A model generated the notes under the pieces. It saw only the letters and a program-made list of their open reading frames with translations, did no database searches and was not told the origin of the DNA. From assembly GCA_021735285.1 (NCBI GenBank), contig JAIPHI010000129.1:1-7714 (forward strand): a DNA stretch of 7,714 nucleotides. The letters are read 5' to 3'. Shown piece after piece: positions 1 through 6,595 of the stretch. The stretch comes from Fidelibacterota bacterium (lineage in GTDB: Bacteria; Fidelibacterota; UBA2242; JAFGTP01). A program made the translations under genes and the position numbers. The first letter of the stretch is position 1, and every line of letters begins with the position of its first letter.

Positions 1-323
1 GTCCGGATGAAAACTCCCGCATCTGACGAATGATTCTGCATACGTAAACGATCGCCCAATATCGCGCCACCTGTAAATGGTGACCTGGGGTCTACAGCAA
101 TCACCGCCACTTTCCTATCTTGGTTCCTCTCTTTTTGGATTAATTTGTCAACGAGCGTGCTTTTGCCAGCACCGGGAGGGCCTGTCACTCCCCAGACTAC
201 GGCTGCGCCACAATGGGGATATAAGCTATCGATTAATTCCTCTTTTCCCTCGTGATCATTTTCGACCAGGCTGATAGCCCGGGAGATTACTCTGGTGTTA
301 CCGGTTAATATTTTCTGAAGCAT
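1..323 (-). CDS. meaB: Methylmalonyl-CoA mutase-associated GTPase MeaB (ArgK/G3E family), 3' end cut off by window
   Basis: About 107 N-terminal residues are visible; the gene runs off base 1. The translation begins MLQKILTGNTRVISRAISLVEN and continues with a P-loop GVTGPPGAGKSTLVDKL (Walker A, about residues 45-61) and then VAVIAVDPRSPFTGGAILGDRLRM, the diagnostic block of MeaB/ArgK P-loop GTPases. Known family members form a complex with adenosylcobalamin-dependent mutases, use GTP to gate cofactor loading, and protect the enzyme from inactivation. It follows the mutase small-subunit gene with 31 bases between stop and ATG, so co-transcription is very likely. The ATG at 323-321 was chosen because family homology starts there, but it lacks a well-placed ribosome-binding site. 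AGGAA near 344-348 lies about 20 bases upstream, so re-initiation after the preceding stop or a non-AUG start slightly upstream is possible. Family membership is near certain; the exact start is less so. Confidence 0.93.
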   Translation of the reverse strand, partial: MLQKILTGNTRVISRAISLVENDHEGKEELIDSLYPHCGAAVVWGVTGPPGAGKSTLVDKLIQKERNQDRKVAVIAVDPRSPFTGGAILGDRLRMQNHSSDAGVFIR

Positions 324-354
324 TGCTTGCGTTATGATCTCTATTCCTGCCGTT

Positions 355-747
355 TCAGTTTGACTTATTTTCAATAAAATCTATCACTTCTTTAATGGGT
401 GTTCCCGAGGTGAATATTTCCGCAATTCCTTTTTCTTTTAATGCGGGGATGTCTTTCTCCGGAATTACACCACCACCAAATACTATAATATCTTCCGCAT
501 CCTGTTCCCGAAGCAATTCCACAATTTTAGGGAAGAGCTCATTGTGGGCGCCTGATAATAGACTCAGGCCGACAAAATCCACATCCTCCTGGATGGCGGT
601 TTGAACTATATTTTCCGGTGTCTGGCGTATACCGGTGTAGATGACTTCATAACCATTATCTTTCAATGCCCGGGCAATATATTTGGCTCCGCGATCATGG
701 CCGTCCAGGCCCGGTTTTGCTATTAGTATTCTTGTTTGTTTAGCCAT
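355..747 (-). CDS. mcmA2: Methylmalonyl-CoA mutase, small B12-binding subunit (C-terminal domain as separate protein)
   Basis: A 130-residue protein that is essentially a stand-alone cobalamin-binding Rossmann-like domain. It carries the B12 signature DxHxxG at residues 15-20 (D15, H17, G20), in the family context KPGLDGHDRGAKYIARAL. It also has the S-x-L segment at 62-64 and a GGG turn at 91-93, which contact the nucleotide tail in related structures. In this fold the histidine replaces dimethylbenzimidazole as lower ligand to cobalt. In many archaea and some bacteria methylmalonyl-CoA mutase is split this way, and the small subunit pairs with a TIM-barrel subunit of about 560 residues, here encoded upstream at 1060-2730. 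The length is typical for the split form. A GAGG (753-756) five bases before the ATG supports the start. The gene lies directly before meaB, as expected for a mutase operon. Assignment is firm; the gene symbol varies between genomes. Confidence 0.95.
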   Translation of the reverse strand: MAKQTRILIAKPGLDGHDRGAKYIARALKDNGYEVIYTGIRQTPENIVQTAIQEDVDFVGLSLLSGAHNELFPKIVELLREQDAEDIIVFGGGVIPEKDIPALKEKGIAEIFTSGTPIKEVIDFIENKSN

Positions 748-1059
748 ATTTTCCTCAGCATTAAAATACTATTTATGTCCGTCTATTATTAATTATAAAT
801 TTCTTGTAATTCTTTATATGTCGGGAAGTCTGCTGAAGCAGACTAATTTCTGAAAAAGACTGGATCTTATTCACCATACTGAAGTATGGTGCTGTTCTCA
901 AATTTCCAATTTTTTGGTTGTTTTTTTGTAAAATGTTATTATCAATATATTTAGCGTCGCAATTAATTGTAGAGGGAAATAAATCTTTTATATACTTAAT
1001 CATTCGCTTCAGCATATTACTTATTTTTCTGTTTATTTCTATCACTATATAATATCCAA
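748..1059. other. 312-base intra-operon gap with only a weak open reading frame
   Basis: This AT-rich spacer separates the two mutase subunit genes, which usually lie close together. An open frame of 90 codons exists on the minus strand (1045-773, GTG start), but there is no Shine-Dalgarno sequence before the GTG. The composition is K/N/I-rich with no recognisable domain, and its C-terminal half is the literal translation of the two hairpins at 827-891. I regard it as probably non-coding, although a small lineage-specific protein cannot be excluded. The gap contains no terminator-like T-run hairpin on the minus strand, so the operon can plausibly still be read through. Confidence 0.5.
827..891. 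repeat. Pair of perfect hairpins with shared apex, REP/MITE-like element
   Basis: Hairpin one is AGTCTGCT-GA-AGCAGACT (827-844, 8 bp stem). Hairpin two is CACCATACT-GA-AGTATGGTG (872-891, 9 bp stem). Both have the same centre, CTGAAG on the plus strand and CTTCAG on the minus strand, and are spaced 27 bases apart. Two different stems with an identical tip, in an otherwise structureless AT-rich spacer, resemble REP or BIME units mobilised by RAYT (TnpA-REP, IS200/IS605-like) transposases. That interpretation is inference: no second copy and no transposase lies in the window. Alternatively the hairpins could be an mRNA processing or stability element setting the ratio of the two mutase subunits. 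Confidence 0.55.
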
Positions 1060-2730
1060 TTATAATACTATCGATTCCTGATATTCGCCGAATTCTGCCC
1101 GCATAATATCGCAGATCTCACCCAGGGTTGCATAATTGCGAGCAGCTTCCAGAATATAGGGCATTAGATTCTCATCAGAGGCCGCAGCTTCCTGCAGTTG
1201 ATCCAGACTGGTTTGAACTTTTTGACCATCGCGCTCGCTTTTTAATTTATCCAGTCTTTGCATCTGTTCCTTTCTTAAGCGGGGATCTACCTGCAAAATA
1301 TCATCGGGCTGTTCCTCTTCGGTCTGGTATTTATTCATACCAACTACAATTCTTTCCTGTTCTTCAATCTCTCTCTGATAGCGGTAGGCCGAATCTTGAA
1401 TTTCTTTTTGGATATAACCCTTTTCAATAGCCTGGCCCATGCCGCCCAGATCATCGATCTTATTCAGGTACTCAAAAACCTTTTCTTCGATTGTATCAGT
1501 AAGATTTTCAATATAATAGGATCCGGCTAAAGGATCGACCGTATTGGTCACTCCTGATTCCTCGGCCACTATTTGTTGTGTCCGCAGAGCAATCTGGACT
1601 GATTTTTCTGTTGGCAAACCCAGTGCTTCATCCCGGGAATTTGTATGCAAACTTTGAGTCCCTCCCAGCACAGCAGCCAGGGTTTGGATCGCTACCCGAA
1701 CGATATTATTATCAGGTTGCTGGGCTGTCAAGGTACTCCCCCCGGTTTGGGTATGAAAACGGAGACGCATAGCCTTTTCATTAGTTGCTCCGAACCTATC
1801 TTTCATAACTTTTGCCCAAATTCGGCGGGCGGCCCGGAATTTTGCAATTTCTTCCAGCAGATCATTATGGGCATTAAAGAAAAAAGATAAGCGGCGACCA
1901 AATTTATCGATATTCAAACCAGCGTCCAGAGCTGCTTCTACATATTCAATACCGTCGGCAATAGTAAAAGCGACTTCCTGAACAGCAGTCGAGCCAGCCT
2001 CTCTGATATGATATCCTGAAATACTAATTGTGTTAAATTTTGGTACTTCTTTTCCGCAATATTCAAAAATATCAGTTATCAAGCGCAAAGAAGGTTCCGG
2101 CGGGAAAATATAGGTGCCTCGGGCAACATATTCTTTGAGGATATCATTTTGGATCGTACCCCGCAGTTTTTCTTTTGCTACCCCCTGTTTTTCTGCTAGA
2201 GCAATATAAAATGCCAAAAGGACCGCAGCCGGAGCATTTATAGTCATAGAAGTCGAGACCTTATCCAGTGGAATACCTTCAAAAAGTATTTCCATATCCT
2301 GCAAGGAGTCAATCGCCACGCCCACTTTTCCAACCTCTCCAATGGATAGGGAATGGTCCGAATCCAGTCCTATCTGAGTCGGAAGATCAAAGGCTATTGA
2401 CAAACCGGTCTGGCCCTGATCCAATAGATATTTATAACGTTCATTGGTTTCTTTAGCAGTTCCAAAACCGGCATACTGGCGCATGGTCCAGTAGCGTCCC
2501 CGATACATGGTCGGCTGCACACCCCGGGTAAAAGGATGCTGGCCAGGAAAGCCCAGGTCGTCCAAATAATCCTTATCCCGAACATCTTCCGGTGTGTATA
2601 ACCTTTTTACAGGTAACCAGGAGCCGGTGGTAAATTCATCCTTCATTTCCGGATATCGATCAGTGACTTTTTTTAGAGTGGTCTCCTCCCATCGTTTTTT
2701 TTCATTACTGATCTTGTCCTTATCTGACAT
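1060..2730 (-). CDS. mcmA1: Methylmalonyl-CoA mutase, large catalytic subunit
   Basis: A 556-residue TIM-barrel subunit that catalyses the radical rearrangement between (R)-methylmalonyl-CoA and succinyl-CoA with adenosylcobalamin held by the separate small subunit. Family blocks are plain: PTMYRGRYWTMRQYAGFGTA (73-92), the AFDLPTQIG region (113-121), GTIQNDILKE (191-200), SISGYHIREAG (236-246), the HTQTGGSTLTAQQ segment, QSLHTNSRDEA and VDPLAGSYYIE. Aligning to the Propionibacterium enzyme by eye with a constant offset of 3, the substrate residues Tyr89, Arg207 and His244 correspond to Y86, R204 and H241, all present. Retention of Tyr and Arg supports methylmalonyl-CoA rather than isobutyryl-CoA mutase, where these are Phe and Gln. 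It lacks the B12 domain, as usual for the split form. AAGGGG (2736-2741) five bases before the ATG supports the start. It is the first gene of the operon with the small subunit and meaB. Confidence 0.96.
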   Translation of the reverse strand: MSDKDKISNEKKRWEETTLKKVTDRYPEMKDEFTTGSWLPVKRLYTPEDVRDKDYLDDLGFPGQHPFTRGVQPTMYRGRYWTMRQYAGFGTAKETNERYKYLLDQGQTGLSIAFDLPTQIGLDSDHSLSIGEVGKVGVAIDSLQDMEILFEGIPLDKVSTSMTINAPAAVLLAFYIALAEKQGVAKEKLRGTIQNDILKEYVARGTYIFPPEPSLRLITDIFEYCGKEVPKFNTISISGYHIREAGSTAVQEVAFTIADGIEYVEAALDAGLNIDKFGRRLSFFFNAHNDLLEEIAKFRAARRIWAKVMKDRFGATNEKAMRLRFHTQTGGSTLTAQQPDNNIVRVAIQTLAAVLGGTQSLHTNSRDEALGLPTEKSVQIALRTQQIVAEESGVTNTVDPLAGSYYIENLTDTIEEKVFEYLNKIDDLGGMGQAIEKGYIQKEIQDSAYRYQREIEEQERIVVGMNKYQTEEEQPDDILQVDPRLRKEQMQRLDKLKSERDGQKVQTSLDQLQEAAASDENLMPYILEAARNYATLGEICDIMRAEFGEYQESIVL

Positions 2731-2979
2731 ACAGACCCCTTCTCTATGTTTTTCTACAACACCAAATAATTCTCAAATCCTATGCCACACAGGTCTTATT
2801 TCACAAAAAGTGTAAAATATTATTATATCGTCTAGCTGACATCTAAAAAAATTAAATATAATGATTATTATGACAAATATATATAAACAAACTACCGCTT
2901 TTTATATAATTTTCTTAGTGTTTGGAAATTTTTATGTAAAAAGTGATAATATAAGAAGGTCGTTCTTATAATATATATG
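2731..2979 (-). promoter_or_regulatory. Probable promoter/leader region of the mutase operon
   Basis: This AT-rich spacer lies between the terminator of the upstream gene and the mutase start, so a promoter for the minus-strand operon is expected here. A consensus-like TATAAT (minus strand, 2827-2822) is present about 90 bases before the start codon, but the sequence 17 bases upstream of it is only a T-run, a poor -35. An inverted repeat TATAAGAA-GGTCG-TTCTTATA lies at 2950-2970, and a looser TTTCAC-AAAAA-GTGTAAA dyad at about 2800-2817 overlaps the region just downstream of the candidate -10. Either could be an operator; neither matches a site I can name. Confidence 0.3.
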
Positions 2980-3002
2980 AAGGGGGCTTTGAAAGCCCCC
3001 TT
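2980..3002 (-). terminator. Strong hairpin terminator after the eRF1-like gene
   Basis: AAGGGGGCT and AGCCCCCTT form a fully paired GC-rich stem around a short loop (TTGAA on the plus strand). It sits eight bases beyond the stop codon of the 3010-4155 gene. The minus strand continues TTCATATATATT, so the U-tract is interrupted, but position and stem strength make it the likely end of that transcript and separate it from the mutase operon. Confidence 0.75.
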
Positions 3003-3009
3003 GTAATGT

Positions 3010-4155
3010 TTACTCTTGCTCTCCATTTGGATAGCGTAGAGTAGCTGCGATCTTATCTTCCACATCCAGCTCCATATCCATGAGCTGTACCTTTGTAGAT
3101 TGATTCATCGCCTTTTCAATAAGATGCTCGACCACATCCTTGGTTCTTTCCAGCTTGGAACCGCATAAAGGACAACTTTCTTCGACTTCAATATTGAGAT
3201 AGTTGTCATGGCGGCAAAAAACACCTTTGTGTTCTAAACCTTCCGGTATCATGAGGGTTTCAATCTGACCTTTCAAAATTGCATCGAAAATATCATCAAA
3301 GCCTTCAACAGCGATCCCTTTTTCTTTTTTATACTTAAAACTCTCCAGTAGTTTCTTTTCATATTTTTTGCGCGCTTCTTTTTCCATTTTTTTTACTTTG
3401 TCAAGCACATCATTGAGATCAGCCATCGGATCAACCTTTATAGAGCCAATCACCTTGTCCTTTACATAATTATGGAGATATTTTTTAAATTCACTGGTGG
3501 CCTCTTTTCTACCTCCCAAAATGACCCAGTGAAAATTATGTTTTTGATCCAGTGTAAACATTTTATCAGCAGCGCTCTTGTAATGTTTAGTTATGGCTTC
3601 ATGCTGATGACGTTCATATTTTCTTTCTTCTCTTCCTTTGAAGCCACCAACTTTAACCTCTTCCAGATCATCCCTTTTTTCATTATAGAGTTCATTATAT
3701 TCACCAAAATGATTTTCAAAAATCCTGGTCTTTGCTTTATCGATTAAAATTACTGCATACTTTTTATGATCTGACAACATAGAGGCTAAAGGTCTAATGT
3801 AAGGTTTATGTTGTACCGTAATTTCGTTCTTCACCGGTATTTTTAAATTAACCGTTTCCCATAAATTATTCTTACTAGATGAAAAAATGATTCCACTTCT
3901 AAAATTTTGCGAGTCAAAAGATTCATTAAACCAAGCATATATTTTATTAAAATCCTCTATCACAGAGTCTTGCTCCTTTTCTGACAATTCTTTAAAATAG
4001 GTGGTGTCTTTCTTGTACTGCATTAATTCTTTTAATTTAACTAAATGCTTTCTACGATCTCCTAAATCTTCAGATGTGGACAGGTAGGTGCTGGTGACAG
4101 GATAGTTGTTCTTGTCATAATCAACCAGTTTTGAAAGTAGTTTTTCATCGATCAT
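3010..4155 (-). CDS. Bacterial eRF1-like protein (baeRF / VLRF1 superfamily), altered GGQ loop
   Basis: A 381-residue protein whose layout matches bacterial relatives of eukaryotic/archaeal release factor 1. It has an N-terminal helical domain (about 1-120), a central domain opening with KKYAVILIDKAKTRIFENHFGE (131-152), then the loop VGGFKGREERKYERHQHEA (169-187). Next come HWVILGGRKEATSEFKKYL (209-227), a charged helical stretch (250-280), and a C-terminal domain with C314, H316, C328 and C331 placed like a small zinc ribbon (CRH ... CPLC). The loop at 169-187 corresponds to the peptidyl-tRNA-hydrolysing GGQ loop. Here the two glycines and the basic R/H tail are kept but no glutamine follows directly. 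Known relatives (Vms1/ANKZF1, other VLRF1 proteins) release stalled nascent chains from ribosomes; a ribosome-rescue or stress role here is inference. The start is secured by AAGGAGG (4161-4167) five bases upstream. It appears monocistronic: hairpins lie on both sides. Superfamily assignment is good; the activity is unknown. Confidence 0.78.
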   Translation of the reverse strand: MIDEKLLSKLVDYDKNNYPVTSTYLSTSEDLGDRRKHLVKLKELMQYKKDTTYFKELSEKEQDSVIEDFNKIYAWFNESFDSQNFRSGIIFSSSKNNLWETVNLKIPVKNEITVQHKPYIRPLASMLSDHKKYAVILIDKAKTRIFENHFGEYNELYNEKRDDLEEVKVGGFKGREERKYERHQHEAITKHYKSAADKMFTLDQKHNFHWVILGGRKEATSEFKKYLHNYVKDKVIGSIKVDPMADLNDVLDKVKKMEKEARKKYEKKLLESFKYKKEKGIAVEGFDDIFDAILKGQIETLMIPEGLEHKGVFCRHDNYLNIEVEESCPLCGSKLERTKDVVEHLIEKAMNQSTKVQLMDMELDVEDKIAATLRYPNGEQE

Positions 4156-4230
4156 AAGAACCTCCTTATTAAATAATTGAAAAATATGGGATGGAAAGAA
4201 TATATATCCATAAACATATAAAAATAAAAA

Positions 4231-4254
4231 TTCAGCATATGATCATATGCTGAA
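4231..4254 (-). terminator. Perfect 24-base palindrome with minus-strand T-runs upstream of the eRF1-like gene
   Basis: The half-site TTCAGCATATGA is repeated exactly inverted, giving a 24-base perfect palindrome. On the minus strand it is followed by TTTTTATTTTTATATG, a good U-tract, so as RNA it has the form of an intrinsic terminator. It lies 76 bases before the ATG at 4155, not after any recognised gene. It may end a small transcript from the spacer, act as a leader attenuator for the eRF1-like gene, or be a protein-binding operator. The stem is AT-rich, so terminator strength is uncertain. Confidence 0.5.
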
Positions 4255-5273
4255 TACTTGTATAAAAATGATAATTTTTTAGATAAATATTTTCTTTTTT
4301 CCTTTTCACAATTATATACTAAGTATTTTTTGGGGTAAAAATCAAGGGTAAAAACACTAATAATTTTAAAAAATGTACCTAATTATAACGCTTAATAATG
4401 TCCCTATTTTAGTATAATAAAAGTTTGATGGTCTCTTAGAAAATTTATGTTAATTTTTTATATCATTTTGTTTTATTGGTATATATAATATACATAAGTT
4501 CTATTATATCAATATCTTAAGTTATTTAAATAGGGTATCTAAGATCTATTATTATGGAAAGTTTTTCATGATCATTATCCTTCTAGTCTCTTTTATTTAC
4601 CGGCATGATAATTTAATGCGTTTTGAAAATTTAGGAGCGAAACGATTAAAAAATATTTTACAGCGGGTGTGAGCTACGATTATTTATTTTTCTGAAAAAT
4701 ATAATCCAAATCTCCTAATTGAAGTCATTAGTACTAAACCCAGAGCCTTAAAATATTTTCAGTGGAGCGAACTAAATCTTAGTATTTAATTATCCCGCCG
4801 GCGCCTTTTTGGTTACTTTTGTGGCGAGACAAAAGTAACAATAGAATAGAAAATTCTCGGATCAGAACGGTTAAGACCTTGGAACAAATTTAAAAAGAAT
4901 AAAAAAGACCACATCTATCTTCAGAAATCATAGCAGATGAACCAAAAAAATATTTTCCTGCCTTCATTCTCCAGTTTCCTTATTTTTTTCCTCAGCCCAT
5001 TAAGGGCTTCGGTAAAAAATAAAACTAAGGATAGTTGTGCTACAATCAAACCAATCTGAATTCATCTTTTTGTTGTTTTTTCAACCAGCATTATATTTAA
5101 TTTACAATAAACTAATTATCATTTAGGAATTTTTAGGTTATTTCAATTAATCATAAATTATCTTATAGAGACTTTAAATAATTAATCTTTTAACTTTTTA
5201 AGAGGTCGTCAAGTATTAACATAAGCTTCCGTCCTTAGCCAATTTCAATGTGTCTGGCTATGGAGCGTTTAAT
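4255..5273. other. About 1 kb AT-rich spacer without a convincing gene
   Basis: No frame on either strand carries a recognisable protein with a ribosome-binding site. It holds the hairpin repeat at 4796-4839 and two related blocks sharing AAATATTTT, CAG(C/T)GG and GAGC (about 4650-4680 and 4750-4780). A second GGAGCGAA occurs at 4634-4641, and a short hairpin AGCCC-ATTAA-GGGCT at 4994-5008. A minus-strand stretch (5061-4921) is open for 46 codons and reads somewhat protein-like (ALNGLRKKIRKLENEGRK), but it has no start signal and is probably chance or a gene relic. Immediately after the phoH stop, CCTTAGCC/GGCTATGG (5233-5263) can pair with one mismatch but lacks a T-run, so it is a weak terminator candidate at best. 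Confidence 0.55.
4796..4839. repeat. GC-rich palindrome plus 11-bp hairpin, dispersed-repeat-like
   Basis: CGCCGGCG (4796-4803, itself a palindrome, overlapping GGCGCC) is followed by a T-run. Then comes a perfect hairpin GTTACTTTTGT-GGCGAG-ACAAAAGTAAC (4812-4839, 11 bp stem, 6-base loop). The G+C content jumps well above the surrounding AT-rich spacer. To my recollection, a GC-rich motif joined to a GTTACTTTTGT hairpin recurs in intergenic repeats of unrelated bacterial genomes. I cannot show a second copy here. GGCGCC followed by TTTTT could also act as a weak plus-strand terminator. Confidence 0.5.
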
Positions 5274-6230
5274 TCATTTCTGCTTTTTCTCATTGTCTTT
5301 TTTATATGCCTTAATAATATCTTTCACCAATTTATGTCGTACAACATCTTTTTCATTTAAATAGATAAAATCGATGCCATCAATATTGGCCAATAAATTT
5401 TCAGCCTGGATCAATCCTGATTTTTCATGCTTATGTAAATCTATCTGAGTTACATCGCCAGTTACAATGGCTTTAGAATTTGCCCCTAAACGGGTTAAAA
5501 ACATCTTCATTTGCATTTCCGTTGTGTTTTGAGCTTCATCTAGTATTACAAAAGCATTATTAAGAGTTCTGCCTCGCATATAAGCAAGGGGCACTACCTC
5601 AACAATTTGATTTTTCATTAAAGATTGAACCTTATCAGGAGCAAACATATCCATTAGGGCATCATATAAGGGAGCCAAATAAGGCTTAATCTTTTCTTTT
5701 AAATCACCTGGCAGGTAGCCTAAACTTTCACCTGCTTCCACAGCCGGTCTGGTTAATATTATACGCTGGACTTCGTGATTTTTCAAAGCTGCAACTGCAA
5801 TAGCCACACCTAAATAAGTTTTTCCTGTACCAGCCGGACCAATTGAAAACACAATATCATCTTTTTTAGTAGCCTGATAATATTTTTCCTGATTAGGTGT
5901 CCGCGGTTTGATAGGTTCATTCTTACGATATAAGATTACACTCTCCGGAGTTATACTATTCTGAACGCTTTTGCCCTCCAATTCAATATCCACCAGAGTT
6001 TCCAGGTCCCGTTCTTTAATGAAGCCTTTTCTTTCAATAATTGATAAGATTTCACTAAATATTCTACTAACTTTATCTACATACTTTTTATCCCCTTTTA
6101 GTACTATCTCATCACCTTTAACATATATAGAGACCGGGAAAAATTTTTCAATTAATTTCAAATGTTTATCATTTACGCCCAGCACCAGAACCGGGCTAAT
6201 ATTTTTTATAATTACTTTTTCTACTGCCAT
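5274..6230 (-). CDS. phoH: PhoH-family ATPase (PhoH-like protein)
   Basis: A complete 318-residue cytoplasmic P-loop protein. An N-terminal KH-like/RNA-binding segment (about 1-90) precedes the PhoH ATPase domain. The domain has Walker A GPAGTGKT at 131-138, RPAVEAGESLGYLPGD at 161-176, the PLAYMRGRT block at 214-222, Walker B VILDEAQN at 228-235, and the sensor-like TGDVTQID at 257-264. It ends with FIYLNEKDVVRHKLVKDII. Length and motif order are standard for bacterial PhoH, which belongs with SF1-like helicases and is linked to RNA metabolism and ribosome quality; its exact biochemical role is still unsettled. A small peculiarity is IDLHKHEKSGL, where most relatives have IDLP followed by a basic pair. 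AAGGAG (6235-6240) four bases before the ATG fixes the start. Firmicutes phoH usually sits with ybeY, dgkA and era; here about 1 kb of non-coding DNA follows it and a divergent plsX lies upstream, so it looks monocistronic. Confidence 0.95.
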   Translation of the reverse strand: MAVEKVIIKNISPVLVLGVNDKHLKLIEKFFPVSIYVKGDEIVLKGDKKYVDKVSRIFSEILSIIERKGFIKERDLETLVDIELEGKSVQNSITPESVILYRKNEPIKPRTPNQEKYYQATKKDDIVFSIGPAGTGKTYLGVAIAVAALKNHEVQRIILTRPAVEAGESLGYLPGDLKEKIKPYLAPLYDALMDMFAPDKVQSLMKNQIVEVVPLAYMRGRTLNNAFVILDEAQNTTEMQMKMFLTRLGANSKAIVTGDVTQIDLHKHEKSGLIQAENLLANIDGIDFIYLNEKDVVRHKLVKDIIKAYKKDNEKKQK

Positions 6231-6292
6231 TTAACTCCTTTATATTTATTCTTTAGAATGCACTTAAATTTAATATATCCTCCAAGATATTA

Positions 6293-6308
6293 ATAAGCTA
6301 TAGCTTAT
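6293..6308. promoter_or_regulatory. 16-base perfect palindrome upstream of phoH
   Basis: ATAAGCTA followed directly by TAGCTTAT, centred about 70 bases before the phoH start codon. Perfect two-fold symmetry without a loop suits a dimeric DNA-binding protein better than an RNA hairpin, so it is a candidate operator for phoH. The flanks are AT-rich and chance palindromes are not rare in such DNA; I cannot name a regulator. Confidence 0.3.
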
Positions 6309-6480
6309 AATTAGACTTTCACAAGAAAATTTTTTCTAATTAACTGATTTATTTATGACCCTCTTTCAAAAATTATAAAAACAGACAATGTCATAGAGAG
6401 CTATATCAAACACTGTAAGAGAAAACACATAAAATATCTGCCCGCTAGGGATTCCGGGGCACGCTAAAAATTGCTAATTC

Positions 6481-6595
6481 GTCCTCTTTTTAAAGAAGGA
6501 CCCATTTATTATGGACCTCCTCGATGAATTATTTGATTTATCCTTTGTCATGGGGTTTCGGTCTATATTCCATTATATTAAGATATAATGGGACC
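6481..6595. repeat. Cluster of inverted repeats with recurring GGACC/GGTC
   Basis: GTCCTCTTT/AAAGAAGGAC (6481-6501, one bulged base) is followed by a second GGACC copy at about 6513-6517. Then comes a long stem CCATTATAT-TAAG-ATATAATGG (6570-6591), clamped by GGTC at 6560-6563 and GACC at 6592-6595. The recurrence of the same GGTC/GACC ends suggests one structured RNA or the ends of a small decayed element. Position upstream of plsX would allow a leader role, but the distance to its start is more than 240 bases. Confidence 0.4.

Noticed and set aside
77..274. Plus-strand open frame of 65 codons
   Set aside because: Lies antisense to the clear MeaB coding frame with its P-loop; a shadow frame.
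773..1045. 90-codon minus-strand open frame with GTG start between the mutase genes
   Set aside because: No ribosome-binding site, low-complexity K/N/I-rich sequence, no domain, and nearly half of it is translation of the REP-like hairpins; treated as spacer.
3472..3747. Plus-strand hydrophobic 91-codon frame resembling a membrane protein
   Set aside because: Antisense to the eRF1-like gene; the apparent hydrophobicity is the mirror of lysine/glutamate-rich coding sequence.
4921..5061. Minus-strand open stretch reading ALNGLRKKIRKLENEGRK near its middle
   Set aside because: Only 46 codons, no ATG or ribosome-binding site, no family recognised; chance or an unidentifiable relic.
6441..6465. 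GC-rich patch that could be a tRNA fragment
   Set aside because: No T-loop GGTTCGANNCC, no cloverleaf arms and no CCA context; only a 5-bp stem is visible.
6480..6535. Minus-strand mini-frame MGPSLKRGRISNF after a GAGGAGG
   Set aside because: The GAGGAGG (6518-6524) is about ten bases from the ATG, but the product is 13 residues and overlaps an inverted repeat; too little to support a gene.
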